A DNA stretch of 64,000 bases, taken from contig NZ_CAKLPY010000001.1 in NCBI RefSeq assembly GCF_923079645.1, positions 372,001-436,000 on the forward strand, written 5' to 3'. This DNA is from Emticicia aquatica (lineage in GTDB: Bacteria > Bacteroidota > Bacteroidia > Cytophagales > Spirosomataceae). How positions within the stretch are numbered: position 1 is the stretch's first letter; the number at the start of each line of letters is the position of its first letter. Below are positions 1 through 8,471 of the stretch, in pieces. Position numbers and translations under genes: made by a program. The notes beneath the pieces were generated by a model. It had not been told where the DNA came from. It saw nothing but the letters and a program-made list of their open reading frames with translations, and did no database searches.

Positions 1-1
1 C

Positions 2-130
2 CGCTGAGTTCCAGTCAACCCCCACCAAAAACTGTTTGAAGGCTGTGGGAGTGGTGGCGATAGCCACCTGCCCACAGACAAGTTCTTTTGGTGGGATGGC
101 GAAGGGAAAACCAAATTGAAAATCCAACAT
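2..130 (-). CDS. possible partial ORF running off the left edge
   Basis: An open frame on the minus strand runs from an ATG at 130 to the window edge (43 codons, no stop) and begins MLDFQFGFPF. The frame is also open for some distance upstream of the ATG. The residue mix is plausible for a protein, but I recognise no family and the ORF is short, so it may be chance. It lies in the mobile element, left of ardA. Confidence 0.2.
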   Translation of the reverse strand, partial: MLDFQFGFPFAIPPKELVCGQVAIATTPTAFKQFLVGVDWNSA

Positions 131-437
131 ACTGTCAATCAAACCGATAAATGAGCGTAGGATAAACAGGCTTAGGGCTGAGTGGTTGGGCTTTGATTTC
201 GTGCAAAAAGCAAGCAATCGCCGAGCCTTGTGTTTTGCCTTGCTTGATTTATGTAAACGAAATAAAGCGAAGTGTCAGCCAAAAGCCCTGTGCCTGTGTG
301 CCAATGTAAGCGGTGCCGTTTTTCACGGCACGGCTGAAATGGTGGAAACAAAGGCAGTCGAAATCCATAGTTTTTTGAAAAATTCCAGAAAACTATGCGT
401 GTAGGTGCGGCTGGGTAAAAAGCCTGTGGCTATTTTT

Positions 438-500
438 CATAATGTTTCAATTATATAGGGCTTGCCCCCTTGACCAAAGGTTATATAATTCAACATTATG
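438..500. repeat. near-perfect 19-20 bp inverted repeat
   Basis: The left arm at 438-457 (CATAATGTTTCAATTATATA) is the reverse complement of the right arm at 482-500 apart from two central positions, with a loop of about 24 nt containing a short G/C-rich stretch. It lies in a gene-poor part of the mobile element. It could be a mobilisation (oriT-like) hairpin, a protein-binding site or a transcription terminator. The inverted repeat is plain; its function is not. Confidence 0.6.
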
Positions 501-694
501 AAACTTAGCTTTGGTTGTGCGGCTGGAGCTTTTTACGAAGAATAGCAAACGCACCGAAAACGTGAGGGGCAAAAGGACTGTCGAACTTAGCAAACTTTGA
601 GTTTCCCCAAAACACCAAACGCCACACGAGCCGCCGCCCCAAACGTGGGGTGAGTGGCTTGGGTGGCATGAAATCGGGGAATAAATCCCCTTTT

Positions 695-1237
695 TTAGTT
701 AATGAAAACATGCCCATCATGCTCGACAAATGAACTCGAAAACAAATCTCTTGCATAAGCTTCGTAATCAAAATATCTCGATAATTCATCAGGACAATTA
801 TTTAAAAAGCCAGCTTGCTCAACGTATTCATAAGCATATTCAACTTCGGCAGTATCGCTTTTACCACCGTAATATCCTTGATAAGAATCTTCAAACTGCT
901 GCAATAAATCTGAAACTGAAATTTGGTAATGCTTACCCAAAATATTATCTCGGTAAATTTCTAAGGCTTCAATTTTATCATCATCCATACCCGCAATGGC
1001 TTCAAAATATTCAAAAGCATCATCATCTAAACTACATTCTGAAATTAAGAAATCAGGAATATTTTCCCAATCTTGAAACATAAACTCAGCATCTTCTTCA
1101 TCAGAATGAAGCTCTTTACAAGCTTCATAAAACTCTTCTTTTGATGAATATTCTGTTAAATTAAGCCACCTGCCAGCAATTGAGCCACAGTTATATTTGT
1201 GATAAGTGCCAACATAGATAGAAGGAATATTTTGCAT
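695..1237 (-). CDS. ardA: ArdA-like antirestriction protein
   Basis: A 180-aa acidic protein with the features of the ArdA family. It starts with a short 'IPSIYVGTYHKYNCGS' strand segment typical of ArdA N-termini, continues into a region dense in Asp and Glu, and ends with a segment around 'FDYEAYARDLF' seen in the C-terminal domain. ArdA proteins mimic B-form DNA through surface carboxylates and inhibit Type I restriction enzymes, which protects an incoming conjugative or mobilisable element. The length matches the family (about 165-185 aa). The ATG at 1237 is the only good start. Its place in an integrated element with an integrase at the other end fits an establishment function. I am confident of the family but have not tested activity. 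Confidence 0.85.
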   Translation of the reverse strand: MQNIPSIYVGTYHKYNCGSIAGRWLNLTEYSSKEEFYEACKELHSDEEDAEFMFQDWENIPDFLISECSLDDDAFEYFEAIAGMDDDKIEALEIYRDNILGKHYQISVSDLLQQFEDSYQGYYGGKSDTAEVEYAYEYVEQAGFLNNCPDELSRYFDYEAYARDLFSSSFVEHDGHVFIN

Positions 1238-1328
1238 TTTAGTAAAGATTTTAGATTATAAAACCATGCACTTGCACGGCAATCGCCGAAGGCAACACGA
1301 GTAAAAAATGTCGGGGCTTAGCCCTTAA

Positions 1329-1410
1329 TTTTCAAGTCCATTTGGCGGTTTACGGTGCGTTTGCCTTGTGCGTAGCTAAATAGCCAAATGACGTAGTGAA
1401 GACTTGAAAA
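1329..1410. repeat. nested inverted repeat, candidate oriT or regulatory hairpin
   Basis: TTTTCAAGTC (1329-1338) pairs with GACTTGAAAA (1401-1410), and the adjoining CATTTGGC (1339-1346) pairs with GCCAAATG (1383-1390). The right side carries 10 extra bases between the two paired blocks. A second small repeat, AAATGACG/CGTCATTT (1386-1393 and 1411-1418), overlaps it. The surrounding stretch from about 1240 to 1740 contains no gene I can support. Structured non-coding DNA of this kind in a mobile element suggests a transfer origin or a binding site, but that is inference. Confidence 0.5.
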
Positions 1411-1785
1411 CGTCATTTTATCACTCGTAAATTTGATTGAACCGTGTAAGTAAATACTATGCGTGCTGACCAACCCAAATCAAAAACTAAAATAAGACCT
1501 TATTAATAATCAAATGTAGCAAAGGAAATGCAGCTTAATTACTGCCGTGAAACTGGTAGAAATTGGGCTGCTGTGCTAATGGAGGCGGTGCTTTTTTTGC
1601 ACTGCTGAAATGAAGCAAAAGAAAATCAGACCTTATTTGGCTTAGGGATAGAAGCGTAAAGCCCGAAGTGTGTTTGCCATGTGCTTTTGGCGGACTTGAA
1701 GCGAATAGCCCGACCGAAGGAAAGCTCATAAAAGTATGAGAACTTTATATATATTTGTAACTTATAAGTTGTGTGGAATAACTAA

Positions 1786-1817
1786 AACAGCCCCGAACAA
1801 TTTTTGTCGGGGCTGTT
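1786..1817. terminator. hairpin terminator, probably for the R-M operon
   Basis: A perfect 11-bp stem (AACAGCCCCGA and its complement at 1807-1817) encloses a 10-nt loop. A-rich sequence lies on the left and T-rich sequence on the right, so it could work in both directions. It is the first strong hairpin downstream of the leftward restriction-modification operon that ends at 2040. Confidence 0.7.
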
Positions 1818-1906
1818 TATATTTTGTTTTGTTCAATTTGTAAGTTTAAAAGTATTGCTACTTAGTTATACGAATGAAATATTTATCTATATAGATTATC
1901 AAAAAC

Positions 1907-2042
1907 TTATATTCTAACTACTAATATTTTAACCATATCTTCTTTGTTTATCACTGTTTTTGTATAATCAACAGTTCTTGCGTCTACTTGGTCAAAGATA
2001 TTGATTCCTGTTAGTAGCAATAGGATTGTAATTATATTTTCA
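1907..2042 (-). pseudogene. short frameshifted ORF behind the second methyltransferase
   Basis: An ATG overlaps the TGA stop of the upstream methyltransferase (ATGA, the same coupling style used inside the operon), but it meets a stop after three codons. One base out of register, a clean frame continues with a hydrophobic stretch (ITILLLLTGINIF) and then a polar segment ending MVKILVVRI, stopping at 1907. This looks like a small, perhaps membrane-anchored or exported, fifth gene of the operon disabled by a one-base indel. Intact expression from a non-ATG start cannot be excluded. No family is recognised. Confidence 0.3.
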
Positions 2043-3242
2043 TTTTTTAATCGTATTTAAACATTCATACACAGACTCTCCTATTTTCATTGCCATTAAT
2101 GGAGGCACTGCATTTCCAACTTGTACATAAGTATCTTGTTGATTACCGATAAATTCAAAATCGTCTGGAAATGATTGAATTCTTGCTGCTTCTCTAACAG
2201 ATAATGTTCTGTCTTCGGTTGGATGAATGTACATATAACCATCCATACCGATATGAGCCAATACTGTCCATGATGGATTTTCATTAACTAATCTCTTTAA
2301 TCTATCTTTAAAAATATCCTCTCTAAAAGGCAAAATCTGTCTAATTTCGGGGGCTAAATCCATATAAATATCTCCTTGTTTCATATGAGAAAAGACCTCT
2401 TTAGCTCTCTTATTTGACATCCTGCAAATATTATTTTTAACACTTATTCCAGTATCTTTTCTCATTAATTTTTGAAATGAATTTAGTTCTTCATGCCTTG
2501 AATATTCGACCTCTGAAATTCTCCAATTGTCCGTTATCTGTGGTAAATCTGAAATAGCATCTTCAACAGATATATGTTTTTTTAATTTTGACGTATCGGG
2601 ATTATCATTGTTCGGGTCAATATTGAACTTACCATTTTTAAACCAATTAGTTATTTCTGGATATTTAAATTTATATCCCTTCTGATAACCTACTAATATC
2701 ATTCGTCTCCTATTCTGTGGAACGCCATAGTTTACACTATTTAAAACTTTTACTTTTTCTACAATTTCATATTCTGGTAAATCCCTTTCAATTATAGCTT
2801 TAACAGCTTCAAAAGTAGCACCATTATATTTAGTGAGGAATTGAGGTACATTCTCCATCACAAATATTTTTGGTCTAAAAAAATCAACATAATTTAAAAA
2901 ATCTAAAAACAAATCATTTCTGGGGTCATTTGTAATATCTTTCTCTTCTTGATTTTTATAAACCGATTGAATTTTCGCATGACCAATAGTGCTGAACGTA
3001 GGACATGGTGGGCCACCAATAACCACATCTACTTTTTGTCCATTAAGTAAAACATTAAAATCTTCTGGTGGCACATTCCTTATATCATCACAAATTGAAA
3101 TGGAGTTTTTAAAATTTAACTTATGGGTTTGAATAGCACTTTCTTTATTATCTATACCACCTATACACTTAAATTTACCCGTCATTTCAAACCCTTTGGC
3201 AAATCCACCTGCACCACAAAACAAATCAATAAAATTTAGCAT
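2040..3242 (-). CDS. C5-cytosine DNA methyltransferase (second of two)
   Basis: A 400-aa DNA (cytosine-5) methyltransferase. It has motif I DLFCGAGGFAKGF at the N-terminus for AdoMet binding, the catalytic motif IV GGPPCPTFSTIG near residues 76-87 with the nucleophilic Cys, motif VI ENVPQF, motif VIII QNRRRMILVG, and the C-terminal motifs SVREAARIQSFPDDF and QVGNAVPPLMA. The variable target-recognition region lies between motifs VIII and IX. It is the last intact gene of a leftward four-gene operon and starts 2 bp after the nuclease gene. Together with the methyltransferase at 6769-7971 it probably modifies the two strands of an asymmetric site and so protects the host from the ATPase-nuclease pair encoded between them. 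The specificity cannot be read from the sequence. Confidence 0.95.
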   Translation of the reverse strand: MLNFIDLFCGAGGFAKGFEMTGKFKCIGGIDNKESAIQTHKLNFKNSISICDDIRNVPPEDFNVLLNGQKVDVVIGGPPCPTFSTIGHAKIQSVYKNQEEKDITNDPRNDLFLDFLNYVDFFRPKIFVMENVPQFLTKYNGATFEAVKAIIERDLPEYEIVEKVKVLNSVNYGVPQNRRRMILVGYQKGYKFKYPEITNWFKNGKFNIDPNNDNPDTSKLKKHISVEDAISDLPQITDNWRISEVEYSRHEELNSFQKLMRKDTGISVKNNICRMSNKRAKEVFSHMKQGDIYMDLAPEIRQILPFREDIFKDRLKRLVNENPSWTVLAHIGMDGYMYIHPTEDRTLSVREAARIQSFPDDFEFIGNQQDTYVQVGNAVPPLMAMKIGESVYECLNTIKK

Positions 3243-3244
3243 TT

Positions 3245-4993
3245 TTAATCTATTAGTCTTTTTAAATAATTATACTCTTTTTTTGTATTAGTAAATATTC
3301 CCTTTGAACTCAAAGAAATATCAACATTTATGAATTGATTTATCAAATCGAAAATAGCACTTTGTTCTGTTGTTGCTTTAAAATTATCAATATTAAGTAC
3401 AAAAGCACCAACCGAAGGAAAGTAAACATTCGCAGTTACTGAGTCCATTTCTTCTTGTAAGTAACTTTTTGATTTTGTCCCAGGATACAAAACATAAGCA
3501 CCTATTGTACCTAATATTGCATCTTTATATGTATGCATTTTATCAATATCTTCTATTTTAAAAGTCCTAAGGCTCTCTAATTTATATTTAGCATCAAAAT
3601 GAATAATAGAAACTAATCTATCATCAATAAATAATTCAAGAGAAATGTCTGGGTCTAAACTGTGAGAATATGACCGACCTTTATAAATGATATTATCAAC
3701 TGAATATGATTTTTGATAGTACAATACTACTTTTTTATCATTGCCTATCTTATATGTCATTCCACTTCTTGTTGGGCATATTGTATAGGATAAATTTGTT
3801 TGATTGTATTTAATAAAGTTATTAATGCCTAAATCACTTTCACCAAAATTTTTATTCAAAACTTCAAATACTGTTAAAAAACACCAATATTCGTATAATT
3901 CAGGCAAGTTTTTAAGTGGGGTACTCATTGATGCAGATAGTCTTTCATCATCTATTTCAACCTCATAGAATAGCATCATATAAATTGAAAAAATATCTCT
4001 GTATGGATACTTTACTTGCAATGTATTTGACTTAGTAGGAAAATATTTAAGTCTCGAAATAGACTTGAATATGGGGTCCATTTTTATATTATTACATCTT
4101 TGTAAACATTCTTCTAATTCAAAATTTAAAATTTTCAAATTTAAATGATTGGCTTTTCTTTTAAATTCCTCTAACAATTGTATAACAAATTCTAATACAT
4201 ATTTTATAAATTGATTTTCAATAGTATTTATTTCATCATCATAATAATCAGCATTTATTTTCAATGGAATAATTCCATTTTGTGTTGAAACACTTTCTTT
4301 AAATAAACCATCTATGTAATTACTTATATCTAAATTATCCACTTCCCAAGAAAACTTTTCCTCTGTTAAAGACTTGATTCTTTTTATTGGTTTTCGTAAA
4401 AAGGCGTTATATAGGTTTTCAAAATCACCTGATAATATTTTTGATTTTAAAAAAGCTAATTTAGTATTTAATAGATTATCATTTTGCGTGATTTCATTCC
4501 CTACTCTTGATGATGCTTCAAAAATTGAACTCGCTCTTGTAATTAAATCAGTATCTAATTCTGTAATTTTCAATAACAGATTATTGTATTCATCTTGGTA
4601 ATTAATTTTACGAGATTCTATTTCTATTGGATTTATAAAAATTGTTAGAAAACTTAAATTAAGTATGCCAACATAGTTTAAAGAGTTAAATTTTAAAATG
4701 TATGTAGTATCATTTTTACTGTCTATAACTTCAAAAGATTCATGTTTTTCAATTTTACGAGAATTATTGAACTGTACTTTAAAAATGTAATCCTTGTTTT
4801 CAAAAAGGATTATTGGACACCTTTTATATAAATCAAAAACCAAATCTGAATCTTTTTGAACTGTAACTAATGTGTATGAAATGTTATCCAACAGACTATT
4901 TTCACTACCAAGCTCTAATGCAACAGTATTGGGCGAAATAACTGACATTTCTAATTCTTCTGTTTTAAAAGATATTTCCTTACAATTTATCAT
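3245..4993 (-). CDS. DUF2357/McrC-like PD-(D/E)XK restriction nuclease subunit
   Basis: A 582-aa protein that looks like the nuclease partner of a McrB-type motor. The N-terminal 300 residues are mostly helical and variable. The motif LPELYEYWCFLTVFEVL is characteristic of DUF2357-type and McrC-related proteins. Near residues 463-470 is HFDAKYKLE, preceded by 'SLDPDISLELF', which matches the D...(D/E)xK layout of a PD-(D/E)XK nuclease core. Its start overlaps the stop of the ATPase gene by 4 bp (ATGA), so the two are translationally coupled. In LlaJI- and BsuMI-type systems an analogous nuclease acts with an NTP-driven ring to cut unmodified DNA. I infer the same role here; biochemical specificity is unknown. 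Confidence 0.8.
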   Translation of the reverse strand: MINCKEISFKTEELEMSVISPNTVALELGSENSLLDNISYTLVTVQKDSDLVFDLYKRCPIILFENKDYIFKVQFNNSRKIEKHESFEVIDSKNDTTYILKFNSLNYVGILNLSFLTIFINPIEIESRKINYQDEYNNLLLKITELDTDLITRASSIFEASSRVGNEITQNDNLLNTKLAFLKSKILSGDFENLYNAFLRKPIKRIKSLTEEKFSWEVDNLDISNYIDGLFKESVSTQNGIIPLKINADYYDDEINTIENQFIKYVLEFVIQLLEEFKRKANHLNLKILNFELEECLQRCNNIKMDPIFKSISRLKYFPTKSNTLQVKYPYRDIFSIYMMLFYEVEIDDERLSASMSTPLKNLPELYEYWCFLTVFEVLNKNFGESDLGINNFIKYNQTNLSYTICPTRSGMTYKIGNDKKVVLYYQKSYSVDNIIYKGRSYSHSLDPDISLELFIDDRLVSIIHFDAKYKLESLRTFKIEDIDKMHTYKDAILGTIGAYVLYPGTKSKSYLQEEMDSVTANVYFPSVGAFVLNIDNFKATTEQSAIFDLINQFINVDISLSSKGIFTNTKKEYNYLKRLID

Positions 4994-6768
4994 GCAGTAA
5001 CAAAAGAAGTAAAACCTGTAGTTTTAATTTGATTAATCATTGATGCTATTTTTGTCTTTGAATAAACAGAAGTAAATTCAGGTTTGTCAAATATTTCTTT
5101 TAATTTTTCCAATTTAACTAATAACTCTCCTCTTGTACCATGCAGTTTTGGTAATAGTTTTTGATAAACCTGTTCATCTAAAAAAACAATAAAATCATTA
5201 CTTGTTAAGTCGGTATTAATCAAAATGTAACTTGTAATTTCATCAATAACCCTAAAACCAAATTTCCCATCGAAAGCATTATATATTTCATCTAATAGTA
5301 TTATGTAGTTATCCTTCCATGTTTTTGTATTTAAGTTTTTAGTTTTTATATCATTCCTTAAAATCAAATCTTCAATATACTTACTTGGTTTTATACCATT
5401 CATCTCTATTAAATTTGCTCTATCTATGACTTTTGGGGATAGTGTATGAGTTGTTTCATCTTCATTTATAGTTCCTATAATTTTAAGATTTTCAGACCAT
5501 TTAACATTACTTCCCTTTCCATCTGGCAGTGTGATTTCCTTACTTATACTCTCTAAAGCAGACAAAAAATCTGAAAAATACCTTTCAGTATAAGACAGAT
5601 TCATTTCATCTAATAGAATTATATATAATCGAGTTGGATTACTGTTTGCTTCCTGAATAAACTTAACTACGTCTGTCTCATTATAATTACCACTACTAAT
5701 GATAGGATTATAGTATCCAAGCAAGTTTTTATTATCATTCCAATTACTTCCTACTGCTTTTAATAAGAATGCTCCTTTAGAATTTTTAAGTAAAAACTCA
5801 CCATAAAGTTCTGCTATCTTTGATTTACCAGTGCCACTAATACCTGTAAGTAACAAAAAAGGCTTAGTTGTTAAAGAAGTTAAAAAACGTCTAATTAAAC
5901 TTTCGTCAAAATAGAAGCCTTTATTTATGCAATATTGTAAGAATGCTCCTTTATCTTGTAGCATATTTTTTTGATTTATATAATTAAAAAAATCATTGAC
6001 ATTATGTAAATAATTAGCCCATCCGTTTTTAGAATCATTATTATTTGTTGAGTAAACAAAAAAACCGTCGCAATAGTGATTACAAATAAACTGAACAAAA
6101 GAAATATCCTTATTGGGGTATAATCCTATAAAAAAATCTTTAGCTTTTGGATAGTAATTAGAATTTGATGATAAAATACAACTATTTGAAAAGAATGCTT
6201 TATCATATGAAATTATACCACTCAGATTATTGACATTTGCTTTTTTTACTCCAGAAACCCTATCAGCTAATATTTGATTTATTAATAAATTATTCACCCT
6301 ACTTAATGAAGTTATATTATTATCAAATAAATAATAAAATTCTTCTTGAGTAAAGTATGCTTCGTTAGGATTTATTTTATATAACTCTATTAAAATTGAT
6401 AATATTAAAAAATATGGTTTTGAGTAATTATTGGTACTACCTATATGAGGTCTCGGATATTGAAATTTTAGAAGAACATAATCAAGAAATGAATTAGCTA
6501 ATTTATTATCATTAAAAATCATGTTAGCAATTTTAGAGACATTAAATGTGCCATTATCATTTAATGTAAATAAACCTAAAATATTCATTTGAGTAACAAT
6601 TTGACCAAAATAGGCTGGATTTGATTGTTTCCCATAATGTATAATAGCATTTTGTGTTAGGTCTGAATATTTGCCACCATCATATTTTTTTAAAAATGTA
6701 ATTAAATCTATGAGATTTGTTGTATTTACATTCTTAACTCTATCTGTTTTCCAATATGGTGCCGCCAT
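4990..6768 (-). CDS. McrB-like AAA+ ATPase restriction subunit
   Basis: A 592-aa AAA+ protein. The N-terminal 300 residues are a variable region that probably recognises DNA. The motor domain follows: Walker A GISGTGKSKIAELYG (about 306-320), Walker B YIILLDEMNLS (about 379-389), and GTINEDETTHTLSPKVIDRA (about 428-447), a sensor/arginine-finger segment shared with McrB-family motors. The canonical McrB GTP-selectivity signature is not obvious, so nucleotide preference is open. It starts one base after the stop of the first methyltransferase and overlaps the nuclease gene by 4 bp. With that nuclease it forms the restriction half of a methyltransferase-flanked system. It is visibly more AT-rich than the element's integrase and primase genes, which suggests a separate origin. 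Confidence 0.88.
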   Translation of the reverse strand: MAAPYWKTDRVKNVNTTNLIDLITFLKKYDGGKYSDLTQNAIIHYGKQSNPAYFGQIVTQMNILGLFTLNDNGTFNVSKIANMIFNDNKLANSFLDYVLLKFQYPRPHIGSTNNYSKPYFLILSILIELYKINPNEAYFTQEEFYYLFDNNITSLSRVNNLLINQILADRVSGVKKANVNNLSGIISYDKAFFSNSCILSSNSNYYPKAKDFFIGLYPNKDISFVQFICNHYCDGFFVYSTNNNDSKNGWANYLHNVNDFFNYINQKNMLQDKGAFLQYCINKGFYFDESLIRRFLTSLTTKPFLLLTGISGTGKSKIAELYGEFLLKNSKGAFLLKAVGSNWNDNKNLLGYYNPIISSGNYNETDVVKFIQEANSNPTRLYIILLDEMNLSYTERYFSDFLSALESISKEITLPDGKGSNVKWSENLKIIGTINEDETTHTLSPKVIDRANLIEMNGIKPSKYIEDLILRNDIKTKNLNTKTWKDNYIILLDEIYNAFDGKFGFRVIDEITSYILINTDLTSNDFIVFLDEQVYQKLLPKLHGTRGELLVKLEKLKEIFDKPEFTSVYSKTKIASMINQIKTTGFTSFVTA

Positions 6769-7971
6769 TTATATAAATTTTTTAATTGCTTTTGCTATTT
6801 GTTGAGCCATTAATGGTGGTACTGCATTTCCAACTTGTTTAAATTGGTTTGTTCGAGAACCTTTAAAAATGAAGTCATCAGGAAAAGATTGAATTCTTGC
6901 AGCCTCTCTTACAGTAAAAGTTCTTTCTTGCTTACTGTCGGGATGAATAAATAAGTTACCATCTTTATACAAATGAGCAACTACCGTAGTTCCTGGTGAA
7001 TTGTATTTTTGTACTGTATATCGGTTTCCAAAATGCTTTGGGTCATGATGAACTAAATCAGGATTTACTTCTGCTAAATCTTTAAGCTGCCATTCATTTT
7101 CACTTAATATTTTGTACCTTTTTCTATCTTCACTATTATGATTTCTTGCTTCATGATTATATAACAAATCGAAGTTTTCTTGTCTAATTTGATTTACATA
7201 TGTGTTTACTTCAGAAGGTTTGAATGATATTTGTTCTTGTCCTTCTCCTGGCAAAATTTTTGGTAAATCCAAGATAGCATCTTTCACTGTCCTATATTTT
7301 AATAAACTTCCTATTTCCCCCTTCTTTTCCATTTCTGGGCTGAAATATTCTTTTTTAACACTTTCATAAACATCCTTAGAAGTAAAATTTAAATCTTTTC
7401 TTACTCCAATTATTATGACTCTTTTCCTTATTTGAGGGACACCATAATGAACGGAATTTAATAAAATGGTCTTCTTGTCATCGCAAACATCATAAAATCT
7501 TGACATTTCCTCTATAATTTGTGGAAAAATAAAGTTCCCATTAGGCTTAGCCGTTAACAAGCCTGACACATTTTCAAAAACAAATACCTTCGGCTTATAT
7601 TTTTCTAAAATATTAATATAATTCAAAAACAAATAGTTTCTTGGGTCATTTGCCATAGCATTAGGGTCTTGAGCTCTACCAACAGATGAAAAACTCTGAC
7701 ATGGAGGACCACCAACTAAAACATCAATCTGCTTATCTTCAAGAACTTTATCAATTTGTAAGTTGACGTCTTCTTTTGTTAAATCACCACAAATAACTGC
7801 TTTGTCTATTTCCTTTTGAGAATAATTATAATACTTCATTCTTTCTCTCAATGTCAAACAAGCTGCTTCATCAAAATCAACATGGACTAAAGATCTAAAT
7901 CCTTCTTTATAAAAACCTTCACTAAAGCCGCCACAACCGGCAAATAAATCTATAAATGTTAAATTACTCAT
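6769..7971 (-). CDS. C5-cytosine DNA methyltransferase (first gene of R-M operon)
   Basis: A 400-aa DNA (cytosine-5) methyltransferase with motif I TFIDLFAGCGGFSEGF, catalytic motif IV GGPPCQSFSSVG, motif VI ENVSGLL, motif VIII QIRKRVIIIG and C-terminal TVREAARIQSFPDDF and QVGNAVPPLMA. I use the ATG at 7971 (MSNLTFIDLF), which places motif I next to the N-terminus as usual. The upstream in-frame codon at 7992 is a TTG. The gene leads the operon M1, ATPase, nuclease, M2, and its stop abuts the ATPase start. The target-recognition region differs from that of the 2040-3242 enzyme, so the two should recognise different sequences or opposite strands of one asymmetric site. Confidence 0.95.
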   Translation of the reverse strand: MSNLTFIDLFAGCGGFSEGFYKEGFRSLVHVDFDEAACLTLRERMKYYNYSQKEIDKAVICGDLTKEDVNLQIDKVLEDKQIDVLVGGPPCQSFSSVGRAQDPNAMANDPRNYLFLNYINILEKYKPKVFVFENVSGLLTAKPNGNFIFPQIIEEMSRFYDVCDDKKTILLNSVHYGVPQIRKRVIIIGVRKDLNFTSKDVYESVKKEYFSPEMEKKGEIGSLLKYRTVKDAILDLPKILPGEGQEQISFKPSEVNTYVNQIRQENFDLLYNHEARNHNSEDRKRYKILSENEWQLKDLAEVNPDLVHHDPKHFGNRYTVQKYNSPGTTVVAHLYKDGNLFIHPDSKQERTFTVREAARIQSFPDDFIFKGSRTNQFKQVGNAVPPLMAQQIAKAIKKFI

Positions 7972-8471
7972 TAATTTTATTTTACAATTCAATAATATTT
8001 AAAATAAAAAACTAAAACTGATGAGACCAAATAATATTTGGTCTGCTCGTTCATAGCTTATTAGCTTCCTCTTTTATCATGTCTGATAACGTGAGCAAAC
8101 CACTTCCGTGTCACTAGCGTTAATGTCCTACTCAAGCCACGTATATCGTACCTGTGTAGCTTCTACGTAAAGCGAGCTGGCGAAATTCCTATACATATGC
8201 GTGAAAGGTTTAATCTTAATAAGCTGGAAGATGTCTCTGTTCATCGTCGGAAACTTTTAAAGTTTAAAAGTATGCATAATACAATTATCATACAAGAACA
8301 CTTCTTGACATAATGTATTTTGAATACAAATATTCAATTAAAGGGTAGATACAACCATGTGGGATAACGTTTATAAGAGCATTCGGTGGTATTGATTTAA
8401 TAAAATAATTATATTTTTTGTGTTGGAAATACAGTTGAAATCTGTGTAAGCTTTAATTTTAAAGATTGTTT
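7972..8471. other. 500-bp non-coding region upstream of the R-M operon
   Basis: No gene is supported here. The first 75 bp left of the M1 start hold the operator-like palindrome listed separately. The stretch from about 8080 to 8260 is noticeably richer in G and C than its surroundings and has several short self-complementary patches (for example GTAG-CTT-CTAC), but no hairpin strong enough to call an RNA. It presumably carries the R-M promoter on the minus strand. Confidence 0.5.
8024..8044. promoter_or_regulatory. perfect 21-bp palindrome, candidate operator of the R-M operon
   Basis: AGACCAAATA, a central A, then TATTTGGTCT: ten perfectly paired bases per arm, about 53 bp upstream of the M1 start codon. 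Restriction-modification operons are often autoregulated by a controller protein or by the methyltransferase binding such a site. No controller gene is visible here, so a methyltransferase acting as repressor is possible. A terminator is less likely because no T-run follows on either strand. Confidence 0.4.

Noticed and set aside
186..404. 72-aa plus-strand ORF near the left edge
   Set aside because: Cys- and Ala-rich composition with no domain, in a GC-richer non-coding stretch; it looks like a chance frame.
505..789. 94-aa minus-strand ORF overlapping the 3' end of ardA
   Set aside because: It is in another frame of ardA and has low-complexity, protein-unlike composition beyond the overlap.
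1535..1729. 64-aa minus-strand ORF
   Set aside because: No domain, no coupling to neighbours, and composition unlike the real genes nearby.
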